Assembly: GCA_031082185.1 (NCBI GenBank)
Contig: JAVHLI010000005.1
Coordinates: 1 to 64,000 of the forward strand
Reading direction: 5' to 3'
Length of the DNA: 64,000 bases
Source of the DNA: a bacterium
GTDB lineage: Bacteria; Sysuimicrobiota; Sysuimicrobiia; Sysuimicrobiales; Humicultoraceae
The notes beneath the pieces are model-generated. The model was not told where the DNA came from. It saw only the letters and a program-made list of their open reading frames with translations, and did no database searches. Position numbers and translations under genes: made by a program. The stretch's first letter is position 1. Every line of letters starts with the position of its first letter. Shown here one piece after another: positions 1 to 9,242 of the stretch.

Positions 1-67
1 TTCTGCTTCGCTACCGAAATCCCCTCAACTGCTACCCTGGACTTTACTCAAACGCAGCGCGCTCGCC

Positions 68-925
68 CTACTTCTCGGACTCCACCAGGCCCTTCACGAA
101 CCAGCGCTGCATGATGACGACCACCACGACCGGCGGCAGCATCGCCATCACCGCCGTCGCCATGATGAGGTTCCAGTCGTTCTGTGCATCCCCCACGCCT
201 ATCATCTTTGTAATGCCGATCACGATGGTGTTCATCTCCTTGCTGGTCGTGATCAGCAGCGGCCAGAGGTACTGGTTCCAACCGTAGATGAACAGGATCA
301 CGAAGAGCGCGGCGATGGTATTGGTGGACAACGGCATCAGGATGCTCCAGAAGAACCGCATAGGGCCCGCGCCATCCATCTTCGCCGCGTCCACCAGCTC
401 GTCGGGAACGGTCAGGAAGAACTGCCGGAAAATGAGCGTAGCGGTTGCGGACGCGATAAGGGGTACGATCAACCCCTGGTACGTGTTGAGCATACCGAGG
501 TTGGAGATCACGGCGTAAGTGGGGATGATGCGCACCTCGATCGGCAGCATCAGCGTGATGAAGATCATCCAGAAGAAGAACATGCGAAGCGGAAAGGCGA
601 AGAACGCGACGGCGAACGCCGAGATGATAGAGATTGTGATTTTGCCGGTCGCAATCACAAGCCCCATGATCAGGCTGTTCAGCAGCATGCGCCGAACGGG
701 CGCCGCGCCCGTGACCCGTGTCCCCTCGCCGGAAGACCATGCCTGGCTGTAGTTCTCGATGGCGTGCGGGCCGGGCCGGAGCGGCATCTCGCCGCGCGCG
801 ATGGTCCCCACGTCGTACGTCGAGCCCATTAGCGCGACGAAGACCGGAAACACGAAGATCGCAACCCCCAGGATCAGGATCAGATGTGCCTGCCAGCCCC
901 CACCAAGGCGCGACGCCCGAGCCAT
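68..925 (-). CDS. ugpE: Carbohydrate/glycerol-3-phosphate ABC transporter permease (UgpE-like)
   Basis: Inner-membrane permease of 285 residues that forms half of the translocation pore of a binding-protein-dependent importer. It has about six hydrophobic segments, the first at residues 14-34. The cytoplasmic EAA loop reads DAAKMDGAGPMRFFWSILMP around residues 180-200, which is where the ATPase couples in this family. The N-terminal LGVAIFVFPVFVALMGST stretch and the overall pattern fit UgpE/MalG permeases. The ATG overlaps the ugpA stop by one base (TGATG), so the two are translationally coupled. No ATPase (ugpC) follows before the window edge. The substrate is inferred from the strongly Ugp-like partner gene. 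Confidence 0.9.
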   Translation of the reverse strand: MARASRLGGGWQAHLILILGVAIFVFPVFVALMGSTYDVGTIARGEMPLRPGPHAIENYSQAWSSGEGTRVTGAAPVRRMLLNSLIMGLVIATGKITISIISAFAVAFFAFPLRMFFFWMIFITLMLPIEVRIIPTYAVISNLGMLNTYQGLIVPLIASATATLIFRQFFLTVPDELVDAAKMDGAGPMRFFWSILMPLSTNTIAALFVILFIYGWNQYLWPLLITTSKEMNTIVIGITKMIGVGDAQNDWNLIMATAVMAMLPPVVVVVIMQRWFVKGLVESEK

Positions 926-1806
926 CAGTAGTGCACCCTCCGTTCAATGTATCGGAACTGCATGGCGGTCAGGGTAATTACCACCAGCAGAAGGATCACC
1001 GACTGCGCCGAGGAGCCGCCGAGATCAAGGTAGACAACTCCATCCACGTACACCTTGTAGATCAAGGTCTCGGTGGCTTTAGCGGGCCCGCCGCGCGTTA
1101 GCGAGTGGATCACGCCGAATGTGTCAAAGAAGGCGAATATCACGTTGACGACGATCAGGAAGAACGTCGTCGGGGAGAGCAGCGGGAAGATCACCTTCCA
1201 GAACCGCTGCCGGGGCGTAGCCCCGTCCACCGAGGCGGCCTCGAGCACAGACCGTGGAATTGACTGCAGTCCCGCAAGGAAGAAGATGAAGTTGTAGCTG
1301 ACCTGCTTCCATGCGGCCGCCAGGATGACCAGCAACAGCGCCTGGGTGCCGTTGAGCGTGTAGTCCCAGTGAATGCCAACCTGGTTGAGCGTCCGCCCCA
1401 GGATGCCGATCGTCGGGTGGAAGATGAACAGCCACAGCGACGCGGACACGGCGGGGGCCACCGCGTAAGGCCAGATCAGGAGGGTTTTGTAGACGCCGGC
1501 GCCGCGGATGGGTTTGTCGGCGGTCACTGCCAGAAGCAACCCCGAGCCCATCGCCAGCAAGATCACCGCTCCCGAGAACAAGATAGTGTTCCCCACGGCC
1601 TGCAGGTAGGCATCGTCGCTGAGAACGTGCGCGAAGTTCTCGAACCAAACAAACGCCGTGCGCGTGCCAAACGGGTTCTGCCGCAGCAGCGACTGGGCGA
1701 CGGCCTGGCCAGCCGGCCAGAAGAAGAACACGATGGTAATCGCCAGCTGCGGCGCCAGGAGGACGTAGGGGAGGAACTTGTTGTTGAAGATCGAGCGCTT
1801 GGTCAT
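925..1806 (-). CDS. ugpA: sn-glycerol-3-phosphate ABC transporter permease UgpA
   Basis: Permease of 293 residues, the usual UgpA length. The N-terminus ([20 protein letters not shown], then WPAG) and C-terminus ([13 protein letters not shown]) closely resemble E. coli UgpA as I remember it. So do LPYAVAPAV-like and [10 protein letters not shown] segments. The EAA loop is [20 protein letters not shown] around residue 190. It pairs with UgpE to move glycerol-3-phosphate or glycerophosphodiesters delivered by UgpB. It lies 84 bp downstream of ugpB, and a strong stem-loop sits in that gap. Confidence 0.92.
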   Translation of the reverse strand: MTKRSIFNNKFLPYVLLAPQLAITIVFFFWPAGQAVAQSLLRQNPFGTRTAFVWFENFAHVLSDDAYLQAVGNTILFSGAVILLAMGSGLLLAVTADKPIRGAGVYKTLLIWPYAVAPAVSASLWLFIFHPTIGILGRTLNQVGIHWDYTLNGTQALLLVILAAAWKQVSYNFIFFLAGLQSIPRSVLEAASVDGATPRQRFWKVIFPLLSPTTFFLIVVNVIFAFFDTFGVIHSLTRGGPAKATETLIYKVYVDGVVYLDLGGSSAQSVILLLVVITLTAMQFRYIERRVHY

Positions 1807-1819
1807 CTTATGCTCACAA

Positions 1820-1866
1820 GCTCAGACCCGGCCTCGCCGCGTGACACGGGGAGTCCGGGTCTGAGC
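1820..1866. promoter_or_regulatory. Intercistronic stem-loop between ugpB and ugpA
   Basis: A perfect 12-bp inverted repeat (GCTCAGACCCGG at 1820-1831 and its complement at 1855-1866) with a 23-nt loop lies between the ugpB stop (1891) and the ugpA start (1806). There is no T-run, so it is not a canonical terminator. Hairpins after binding-protein genes commonly stabilise the upstream mRNA and give more binding protein than permease. That role is inferred here. Confidence 0.6.
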
Positions 1867-1890
1867 CCGAAGTTTGGTTGTGCCCCTATT

Positions 1891-3270
1891 CTACGGGGCG
1901 TTCGCCCGCTCGAAACGCCGTAGGACCTCGTTGCTGCGCCGGGTCGCGGCGTCCATCGCCTGCTTCGCCGTCTGCGTCCCCTGAAACGCCTTCTCCCACT
2001 CCTCGTAAAAGATAACCCGGATCTCAGGCATGTTCCCCAACCGCAGCCCCATGGTGTTCCGGGTAGGCCGCGACCGGGTCAGCTGCTTGAACGGGATGTC
2101 AGCACCGGGGTTCGCCTGCCAGTATCCCAGTGCCTGGACGAGCGTCATGCCCGTAAAGGTGATCGGCACGAACCCGGTCTCCATGTGCCACTTGGCCACA
2201 ATCTCGGGCTGGCTGATGAACTTGAAGAACTCCGCGACGGCCTTGTACTCGTCGGCGGTTCGCCGCGGGCTGGTCATTACCCAGAACGACGCGCCGCCGA
2301 TGATCGAGTTCTTGGGCGCACCCTTCACGTCGTCGTAGTAGGGGAGGTAGGTCACACCCCACGAGAACTTCGCCTCGCGGATCACCCGGGCGCGCATGCC
2401 GGACGAGGCGTGTATGATGGCGCACTCGCCCGAGGGGAACAGCGCGTCGCCCGCGGAGTCGCGGCCGCCGTACTTGAACGTGCCCTCGCGGTGCATGTCC
2501 ACAAGTGTCTGGAGGTGCCGGACATAGAGCGGACTGTTGGTCTGCATCTCGGTGTCCATGCCCTCGAACCCGTTCATCTTCGTCGCCAGCGGCACATCGT
2601 GGATGGCGCTGAGGTTCTCGAGGTTCGTCCACGTCGGCCACGCCATGGTGAACCCGCAGGGAGCGGCGTTGGTCTGCCGGATGCGCGTTGCGGCGGCCCG
2701 CAGCTCGGCCCAGGTCTGCGGCGGCTTCTCCGGATCCAGGCCCGCCCGCCGGAAGGCGTCCTTGTTGTAGAACGTGATCGGGGTCGAGCTGTTGAACGGC
2801 ATCGAGATCATCTTGCCGTCCGGCGAGCTGTAGTAGCCCCGCACCGCCGGCAGGTAGATGCTCGGGTCGAAGGAGATGCCGGCCTCCTTGAACAGCTGGT
2901 GGACCGGCTTGATGGCCCCCTGGGCAGCCATCATCGTGGCCGTCCCTACCTCGAACATCTGAACGATGTGGGGCGCGTTCCCTGCGCGGAAAGCGGCGAT
3001 CGCCGCCTGCATCGTCTCGGGATACGCTCCCTTGAAGGCCGGGTTCACGCGGTATTTGGTCTGCGAGTTGTTGAAGTCGGTTGCGATTCCCTCGAGGATG
3101 TCCCCCAGCGGCCGTGTGAGGCCGTACCAGAAGTCCACCGTGACGCGCCCTCCGGGCACCTGCGCGACCAACGTCGGGGTGAAACCCGCCCCGGCCTGGA
3201 GCGATCCGGCATGCGTCCCGCCGCTGACAAGCGCAAGGACGACTATGATACCTATCAACACTCTGATCAT
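1891..3270 (-). CDS. ugpB: sn-glycerol-3-phosphate ABC transporter substrate-binding protein UgpB
   Basis: Extracytoplasmic solute-binding protein of family 1. I chose the ATG at 3270 because AGGAGG ends 9 bases upstream; the GTG one codon earlier (6-base spacing) is equally possible. It begins with a hydrophobic signal segment (MIRVLIGIIVVLALVSGG). Next comes VTVDFWYGLTRPLGDILEGI and QMFEVGTATMMAAQGAIKPV, typical of UgpB, and later AWPTWTNLENLSAIHDVP and SIIGGASFWVM. It captures glycerol-3-phosphate-type substrates for UgpA/UgpE. About 73 bp separate it from the upstream peptidase gene. Family assignment is firm; exact ligand is inferred. Confidence 0.9.
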   Translation of the reverse strand: MIRVLIGIIVVLALVSGGTHAGSLQAGAGFTPTLVAQVPGGRVTVDFWYGLTRPLGDILEGIATDFNNSQTKYRVNPAFKGAYPETMQAAIAAFRAGNAPHIVQMFEVGTATMMAAQGAIKPVHQLFKEAGISFDPSIYLPAVRGYYSSPDGKMISMPFNSSTPITFYNKDAFRRAGLDPEKPPQTWAELRAAATRIRQTNAAPCGFTMAWPTWTNLENLSAIHDVPLATKMNGFEGMDTEMQTNSPLYVRHLQTLVDMHREGTFKYGGRDSAGDALFPSGECAIIHASSGMRARVIREAKFSWGVTYLPYYDDVKGAPKNSIIGGASFWVMTSPRRTADEYKAVAEFFKFISQPEIVAKWHMETGFVPITFTGMTLVQALGYWQANPGADIPFKQLTRSRPTRNTMGLRLGNMPEIRVIFYEEWEKAFQGTQTAKQAMDAATRRSNEVLRRFERANAP

Positions 3271-3343
3271 CACCCATCGCCTCCTGTAATAGTCATGGTC
3301 ATGAGTACCGCGTTCGCCCACCGACCGCTTCTTACCTTCATCC

Positions 3344-4366
3344 TCAGGTGCGCACTCCGGGCGTTTGGTGCCGCTTCAGGATCTCGATCGTCTCGGAAAT
3401 GGGCAGGGCCGGCATCACATGCCCGTGCCGGCCCGTCGTGGTCTCGGCTGCGAACAGCGCGTCCAGGATGGCCTCCTCCGAGGCCTCGACGGCGGCACGG
3501 AAGAGCAGGTTCAGGGTGTTGCGCTGCTGGGGCTCCTGGCGCGGGTTTGTAGAGAACGCCACCGCCAGATCGCCGCTGGTATGTCCGCTGATGGCGCCGG
3601 TGCGGGCCATCCCCATGAAGCATCGCCAGGCGATCCGGCGCAGGTCCAGCGCCGAGAGCGGCGCGTCGGTGGCGACGACAAACACACACGAGCCGCGCTC
3701 GGACGGTTGGGCAACGGCGGTCAGCTCGCGTCCCACCGCAACCCCGTCCACAACCAGGTCTCCTGGAAACCCGAAGTTGGGAACAACCAGCACCCCCAGG
3801 CGAAATCCGGGTTCGGCAAGCACTCGCGACGCCCCCCCGACCCCGGATTTGAACCCCAGGCACCGCATCCCAACGCCGGCGCCGACGCAGCCCACCTCCA
3901 CCGGCCCTTCCTGGGCCGCTGCAACCGCAGCCAGCACGTGGTCTTCGCCGACGGCGCGCGCGCGGGCATCGCTCAGGTAACCGTCGAAGCACTCGAGAAC
4001 CACCGGGTTGACCGTTTCGTTCACCCCGATCTCGGGATCCTGGCCGATCATGTAGGTAATCAGGGCGTCGGCGACTCGAGGCACGTTCAAGGTGCTCGTG
4101 AGCAGAATCGGGGACTCGACCGAACCCAGCTCCTCGATCTGCATGAGGCCGGCCGATTTGCCGTAGCCGTTGAGCACCGCGGCGGCCGCGGTTACCTTCC
4201 GGCGGTAGAGGTTCCCCCCGTGGGGCACCACGGCCGTGACACCGGTCCTAAGGTCGCCCTCCCGCAGCGAGACGTGCCCTACCCGCACCCCGGGAACGTC
4301 GGTGATGGCGGAGTGGGGACCCGCAGGCAGGGCGCCGATCGTCAGGAAATCACGTACGCGCGGCAT
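3344..4366 (-). CDS. P1 (S58/DmpA) family N-terminal-nucleophile aminopeptidase
   Basis: About 340 residues, normal for the P1/S58 family of self-cleaving aminopeptidases (L-aminopeptidase/D-esterase type). The N-terminal AITDVPGVRVGHVSL is the family signature. The expected autocleavage site is visible as RG-SCVFVVATDAPLSALD near residue 230, where Ser becomes the N-terminal nucleophile. The stretch SGHTSGDLAVAFSTNP follows. I chose ATG 4366 because the family starts near MPRVRDFLTIG; the gene then overlaps the dihydroorotate-dehydrogenase-like gene by 17 bp. The peptide substrate is unknown. Its position in a PFOR operon hints at amino-acid or peptide fermentation, which is speculative. Confidence 0.85.
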   Translation of the reverse strand: MPRVRDFLTIGALPAGPHSAITDVPGVRVGHVSLREGDLRTGVTAVVPHGGNLYRRKVTAAAAVLNGYGKSAGLMQIEELGSVESPILLTSTLNVPRVADALITYMIGQDPEIGVNETVNPVVLECFDGYLSDARARAVGEDHVLAAVAAAQEGPVEVGCVGAGVGMRCLGFKSGVGGASRVLAEPGFRLGVLVVPNFGFPGDLVVDGVAVGRELTAVAQPSERGSCVFVVATDAPLSALDLRRIAWRCFMGMARTGAISGHTSGDLAVAFSTNPRQEPQQRNTLNLLFRAAVEASEEAILDALFAAETTTGRHGHVMPALPISETIEILKRHQTPGVRT

Positions 4367-5354
4367 GAGGCCAGCCCTGCAGCACACGGATGTAGTTGCC
4401 CCTCTCGAATGCCTGGGGATCTGGGCAGTGGGTCAGGCTCATGCTCCCGCGCATCTGCTGGAGCGACACGTACTCGTGTGCCTCCATCCAGGACTCGATC
4501 TCCGCCAGCACGGTTCGCAGATACTGCGGGCCGCGCACCAGAAGGGCCGAAACCATCTGCACCGCGTCGGCACCCGCCATGATTGCCTTGATCGCGTCTG
4601 TGGCGGAGTGGACCCCACCGGTGACGGCCAGCGAGGACTGCACACGCCCGAACAGAACCGCCAGCCACCGCAGACGCAGCAGCAACTCCGCGCTGGTTGA
4701 CAGCTCGATCCGCGGAACGACCTCCAGCTCCTCGATGTCAATCTCCGGCTGATAGAAGCGGTTGAACAGGACCAGTCCGTCGGCGCCGGCCCCGGCGAGC
4801 TCGGTGGCCAGGTTTGCCACGGACGAGTAGAATGGGGAGAGCTTCACCGCCACCGGCATGGTGACGGCCTGCCTTACCGAACGCAGGACATCCAGGGTGC
4901 GCCTCTCGACCGCTACGCCTGTCTCCTGCGGGTCCGTGGCCAGGAAGTAGACGTTTAGTTCGAGGGCGTCCGCGCCTGCCTGTTGGATCAGCCGCGCGTA
5001 TTCCACCCACCCTCCAACGGTGGCCCCGTTGAGAGAAGCGATGACGGGCACGCCCACCGCCGCTTTGATGCGCGAGACCTGTTCCAGGTACTGCTCCGGA
5101 CCCAGGGCGAACTCGCCGGCCCGGGGGAAATAGGAGAGCGCCTCGGCAAAGGACTCGGTGTGCGCCTCGACGTGGTGGATGGCGGCGAGCTGTTCCTGGC
5201 TGATCTGCTCCTCGAACAGCGAGTGCATCACGATGGCGGCCGCGCCCGCGTCCTCCAGCCGCCTGACGGTGTCCAGATTCTGCGCCATAGGCGAGGCACC
5301 CGATATCAACGGGTGTGGGAGATTCAATCCAAGGTAGGTCGTGGAGAGATCCAA
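4350..5354 (-). CDS. Dihydroorotate dehydrogenase-like flavoprotein
   Basis: TIM-barrel flavoprotein of about 334 residues related to dihydroorotate dehydrogenases, in the subgroup often found next to nifJ-type PFOR genes. I start it at TTG 5354 because the product then opens MDLSTTYLGLNLPHPLISG, the usual N-terminus, with GGGAGGGGG a few bases upstream. The longer reading from GTG 5372 overlaps the nifJ stop. Barrel motifs include VPVIASLNG, DALELNVYF, PVAVKLSPFYS, and the C-terminal phosphate-binding SLAVTGGVHSATDAIKAIMA. Whether it acts on dihydroorotate, a pyrimidine or another substrate is not determinable here. It may pass electrons to or from PFOR ferredoxin; this is inference. Confidence 0.82.
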   Translation of the reverse strand: MDLSTTYLGLNLPHPLISGASPMAQNLDTVRRLEDAGAAAIVMHSLFEEQISQEQLAAIHHVEAHTESFAEALSYFPRAGEFALGPEQYLEQVSRIKAAVGVPVIASLNGATVGGWVEYARLIQQAGADALELNVYFLATDPQETGVAVERRTLDVLRSVRQAVTMPVAVKLSPFYSSVANLATELAGAGADGLVLFNRFYQPEIDIEELEVVPRIELSTSAELLLRLRWLAVLFGRVQSSLAVTGGVHSATDAIKAIMAGADAVQMVSALLVRGPQYLRTVLAEIESWMEAHEYVSLQQMRGSMSLTHCPDPQAFERGNYIRVLQGWPHAART

Positions 5355-5368
5355 ACTACCCCCTCCCT

Positions 5369-8300
5369 TCACTTGGCCAGGAGTTCATAGAGCTTGTAGC
5401 GTGTCTGCACGTCGCGGCGGGCTGATTCCAGCAGAGCGCGCGCTCTCTCAGGATCGATACCCTCCACCATGCGGAATCGCGTCTCGTTGTAGAGGAACTT
5501 CGCCAGATCACCCTTGGGCGGCCCTGAGTCAAGCTGCATCGGGCTCTTGCCCTCCTCCAGACGCCGCGGGTCGTACCTGATCAGCGGCCAGTAGCCTGTT
5601 TCCACGGCCAGCTTCTGCTGCTCCATCCCCATGGCCAGGTCGTAACCGTGGGCGATGCACGGACTGTAGGCGATGATCAGCGAGGTTCCAGGGTAGGATT
5701 CCGCTTCAAGGAAGGCGTTCACGGTGTGCGTGTCCTTGGCGCCGAAGGCCACCCGCGCCACGTAGACGCTGCCGTAGGTCATCGCCATCATGGCCAGGTC
5801 CTTCTTGGCGATGGGCTTGCCCGCCGAAGCGAACTTGGCGACGGCCCCGCGCGGCGTGGACTTGGACTGCTGGCCGCCGGTGTTGGAGTATACCTCGGTG
5901 TCCAACACCAGGATGTTCACCTTGCGGCCCATGGCCATGACGTGGTCCAGGCCTCCGTATCCGATGTCGTAGGCCCAGCCGTCTCCGCCCACCACCCAGA
6001 CGGACTTCCGCACGAGGTAGTCGGCGATTAGTTCCAGGCGGCGCGCGGCCGGCGTGTTCACTCCGGCCAGCTTCTTGCGGAGTGAGACTACCCGCTCGCG
6101 CTGGGCGGCAATTCCGGCCTCGCTCGACTGGTCGGCCTTCAAGATGGCGTCGGCCAGGTCGGGGCCGACCTGCTGTGCAAGTGTCCGCACGAGATCTTCG
6201 GCCTGCTCGGAGAGCGAGTCCAGGGCCAGGCGGAACCCGAAGCCGAACTCGGCGTTGTCCTCGAACAGCGAGTTGGACCAGGTGGGGCCGCGGCCGTCGC
6301 TGTTCGTGGCGTAGGGCGTCGTCGGCAGATTCCCACCGTAGATGGACGAGCACCCGGTGGCATTGCCGATCAGCAGGCGGTCCCCGAAGAGCTGGGTGAG
6401 CAGCTTGACGTACGGTGTCTCCCCGCAGCCCGCACAGGCTCCCGAGTACTCGAAGAGCGGCGTTAGGAACTGCGATCCCTTCACGTCCAACTTGATTCGG
6501 GTACGGTCCGGTTCCGGCAGTGACAGGAAGAACGCCCAGTTCTCTCGTTCGGGCTCCCGCAGCGGGATCTGGGGCGCCATGTTGATCGCCTTGTGCTTGG
6601 GGTTGGTCTTGTCCTTGACCGGGCAGACCATCACGCACAGGCTGCAGCCGGTGCAGTCCTCAGGGGCCACCTGCAGCGTGTACTCTAAGCCTTTGACCTC
6701 CTGGCTGCGGAAGGCCGTGGACTTGAAGGTAGGCGGCGCGCCCTTCAAGAGCTCCGGATCGTAGTACTTGGCCCGGATGGTTGCATGCGGACAGACGAGA
6801 ACGCACTTGTTGCACTGGATACAGATCTCGGCGTCCCACACCGGGATCTCCAGGGCGATGTTGCGCTTCTCCCACTGGGTTGTCCCTACCGGCCAGGTGC
6901 CGTCAACGGGAAAGGCGCTAACCGGGAGCAGGTCGCCCATGTTGGCCGCTATCACCCCGATCACGCGCTGCACGAACTCCGGAGCATCGGTAGAGATGGT
7001 CGGGGGAAGTGACTTCGTGGCAGTAACCTTCTCCGGCACATCTACCAGGTGCAGGTTGGCAAGAGTCTCGTCCACCGCCTGCCAGTTCCGGCGGACAACC
7101 TCATCGCCCTTCTTGCCGTAGGTCTTCTCTATGGACTCCTTGATCTTACTGATAGCCTCGTCTCGCGGCAGCACACCGGAGATCGCGAAGAAACAGGTCT
7201 GCATGATCGCGTTGATGCGGCCGCCCATGCCTGTCTTGCGCGCTACCTCCACTGCGTCAATGGTGTAGAACGTCAGGCGCTTCTCGATGATCTGCTCCTG
7301 CACCTCACGGGCCAGATGGTCCCAGACCTCCTCCGGACCGTATGGCGAATTCAGGAGGAAGACCGCGCCAGGAGCAGCATATCTGAGCACATCGTACTTC
7401 TCCATGAAGACAAACTGATGGCACGCTACGAAGCTCGCGTGCTTGATGAGGTAGGCGGACTGGATCGGCCTGGGCCCAAACCGCAGGTGCGAGATGGTCA
7501 TGGCCCCCGATTTCTTGGAATCGTAGACAAAGTACCCCTGGGCGAAGTTGGGCGTCTCCTCCCCGATGATCTTGATTGAATTCTTGTTGGCGCCCACAGT
7601 GCCGTCGGCGCCCAGCCCGAAGAATACCGCCCTGGAGACGTCATCCGGCTCGGTGTCCAGGTCGCGATCGAAGGGCAGCGACAGACCCGTTACGTCATCG
7701 GTGATTCCAACCGTGAAGCAGGGTTTAGGCTTGGTTGCGGCCAGCTCTGAAAATACCGCGCAGACCATGGCCGGGGTGAACTCCTTGGAAGCCAAGCCGT
7801 ACCGCCCGCCGCTCACGGTCGGCGGCACGGAGAAGCGGGCAAAACCCTCTTCCTGGGCCTCCCGGAGGGCGGCAACCACATCCATGTACAGCGGTTCGCC
7901 CGGTGCTCCGGGCTCCTTGGTCCGGTCCAAGACGGCGATCGCCTTGACCGAGGATGGCAGGGCCGCGACGAAGGCCCTGGAAGAAAACGGCCTGTACAGG
8001 CGGACCTTGAGCACGCCGACCTTCTCCCCGCGGGTCAGCAGCCACTCCACGGTCTCGTGGACGGTTTCGGCCCCCGAGCCCATCAGCACGACAACCCGTT
8101 CGGCTTCCGGGTCCCCAACATAGTCGAAGAGGTGGTACCGGCGGCCGGTGAGCTCCCCGAACCGGTCCATGGTCTCCTGCACCACGTCAGGGCAGGCCGT
8201 GTAGAACCGGTTGACCGCTTCCCGCGCCTGGAAGTAGGCGTCGGGGTTCTGCGCCGTCCCACGCAGTACCGGGCGGTCCGGCGTCATGGCACGGCGGCGG

Positions 8301-8920
8301 TGATCCTCGATGAAGTCAGTTGGAAGCATTGCGCGCAGGTCGTCATCGCTGAGATACTCGATCTTAGCCACCTCGTGCGAAGTGCGGAACCCGTCGAAGA
8401 AGTGCAGGAATGGCAGACGCGACTTCAGCGTGGCCGCCTGAGCGACCAGGGCCATGTCGTGGGCCTCCTGCACCGAGTTGGAAGCCAGCAGGGCGAAGCC
8501 GGTCTGCCGGCACGCCATTACGTCGGAGTGGTCGCCGAAGATCGAGAGCCCGTGCGTGGCCAGCGTTCGGGCGGAGACGTGCATCGCGAACGCGGTCAGC
8601 TCGCCGGCAATCTTGTACATGTTGGGGATCATAAGCAGCAGCCCTTGGGAAGCGGTGAACGTCGTCGTCAGGGCGCCTGCCTGCAGGGAGCCGTGCACGG
8701 CGCCGGCGGCGCCTCCCTCGGACTGCATCTCGACCACTATGGGCACCGAGCCCCAGACGTTCGCTTTGCCCTGAGCCGACCACTCGTCCGCGAACTCCCC
8801 CATCCCCGAAGACGGTGTGATGGGGTAGATGGCCACAACTTCGTTGGTACGAAACGCGACTGACGCGGTCGCCTCGTTCCCTTCAATGGCAACCATCTGT
8901 CGCTGTGTGGTCTCCGACAT
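5369..8920 (-). CDS. nifJ: Pyruvate:ferredoxin (flavodoxin) oxidoreductase, NifJ type
   Basis: Single-chain homodimeric PFOR of 1183 residues, the full family length. It oxidises pyruvate with CoA to acetyl-CoA and CO2 and reduces ferredoxin. Domains in order: pyrimidine-binding domain (EVVAIYPITPSSGMGEFADE near residue 30), gamma domain (FFGLGADGTVGANKNSIKII near 435), two ferredoxin clusters CIQCNKCVLVCPH and CTGCSLCVMVCP near 685-750, and a C-terminal TPP domain with GACAGCGETPY, GNATGCSSIYGG and VGGDGWAYDIGYGGLDH. AGGAGG lies 10 bases before the ATG. It leads an operon with the flavoprotein and the P1 peptidase. The enzyme class is oxygen-labile, suggesting anaerobic or microaerobic metabolism. 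Confidence 0.97.
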   Translation of the reverse strand: MSETTQRQMVAIEGNEATASVAFRTNEVVAIYPITPSSGMGEFADEWSAQGKANVWGSVPIVVEMQSEGGAAGAVHGSLQAGALTTTFTASQGLLLMIPNMYKIAGELTAFAMHVSARTLATHGLSIFGDHSDVMACRQTGFALLASNSVQEAHDMALVAQAATLKSRLPFLHFFDGFRTSHEVAKIEYLSDDDLRAMLPTDFIEDHRRRAMTPDRPVLRGTAQNPDAYFQAREAVNRFYTACPDVVQETMDRFGELTGRRYHLFDYVGDPEAERVVVLMGSGAETVHETVEWLLTRGEKVGVLKVRLYRPFSSRAFVAALPSSVKAIAVLDRTKEPGAPGEPLYMDVVAALREAQEEGFARFSVPPTVSGGRYGLASKEFTPAMVCAVFSELAATKPKPCFTVGITDDVTGLSLPFDRDLDTEPDDVSRAVFFGLGADGTVGANKNSIKIIGEETPNFAQGYFVYDSKKSGAMTISHLRFGPRPIQSAYLIKHASFVACHQFVFMEKYDVLRYAAPGAVFLLNSPYGPEEVWDHLAREVQEQIIEKRLTFYTIDAVEVARKTGMGGRINAIMQTCFFAISGVLPRDEAISKIKESIEKTYGKKGDEVVRRNWQAVDETLANLHLVDVPEKVTATKSLPPTISTDAPEFVQRVIGVIAANMGDLLPVSAFPVDGTWPVGTTQWEKRNIALEIPVWDAEICIQCNKCVLVCPHATIRAKYYDPELLKGAPPTFKSTAFRSQEVKGLEYTLQVAPEDCTGCSLCVMVCPVKDKTNPKHKAINMAPQIPLREPERENWAFFLSLPEPDRTRIKLDVKGSQFLTPLFEYSGACAGCGETPYVKLLTQLFGDRLLIGNATGCSSIYGGNLPTTPYATNSDGRGPTWSNSLFEDNAEFGFGFRLALDSLSEQAEDLVRTLAQQVGPDLADAILKADQSSEAGIAAQRERVVSLRKKLAGVNTPAARRLELIADYLVRKSVWVVGGDGWAYDIGYGGLDHVMAMGRKVNILVLDTEVYSNTGGQQSKSTPRGAVAKFASAGKPIAKKDLAMMAMTYGSVYVARVAFGAKDTHTVNAFLEAESYPGTSLIIAYSPCIAHGYDLAMGMEQQKLAVETGYWPLIRYDPRRLEEGKSPMQLDSGPPKGDLAKFLYNETRFRMVEGIDPERARALLESARRDVQTRYKLYELLAK

Positions 8921-9108
8921 GCAAAGTCCTCCTCGCGTGCGAAATCATCTGAATGCGCGCTGTTTTCGCAGGTGATATAGAGACGGCTTTGGGGTATCTA
9001 CCCGGCAGTGGCCGCCTCAACCCCTAGGCTAGTCGGAACAGGCAGGTATCGGTATCCACCCAACACCCGATACGGCATAGGATGCGTGGCGTAGACGACC
9101 CTGGTGGC

Positions 9109-9184
9109 TGGAGCGCCCGGAGGGAATCGAACCCCCGGCCTGCTGGTCCGAAGCCAGCCGCTCTGTCCCCTGAGCTACGGGCGC
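9109..9184 (-). tRNA. tRNA-Arg (anticodon UCG), CCA encoded
   Basis: Read on the minus strand it folds as a standard cloverleaf: acceptor GCGCCCG/CGGGCGC, D-arm GCTC...GAGC, and anticodon stem GCTGG/CCAGC with the 7-base loop CTTCGGA. Positions 34-36 are therefore TCG, and the T-loop is TTCGATT. CCA is encoded at the 3' end after an unusual U discriminator base. It stands alone between nifJ and the copper module, with no duplicated 3' end nearby. Confidence 0.93.
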
Positions 9185-9242
9185 GCGTCCTGCAGCGAGT
9201 ATAACATAGGACCGGCCGCGGGCAGAGCCCCGACGGCATCAG

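Noticed and set aside
2185-3552. 455-residue plus-strand open frame opposite ugpB
   Set aside because: Antisense to a clearly recognised gene; Arg/His/Gly-rich composition typical of a shadow frame.
8921-9108. Promoter or riboswitch upstream of nifJ
   Set aside because: TTGAGG and TAGATA are only about 14 bp apart and no riboswitch core was recognisable.
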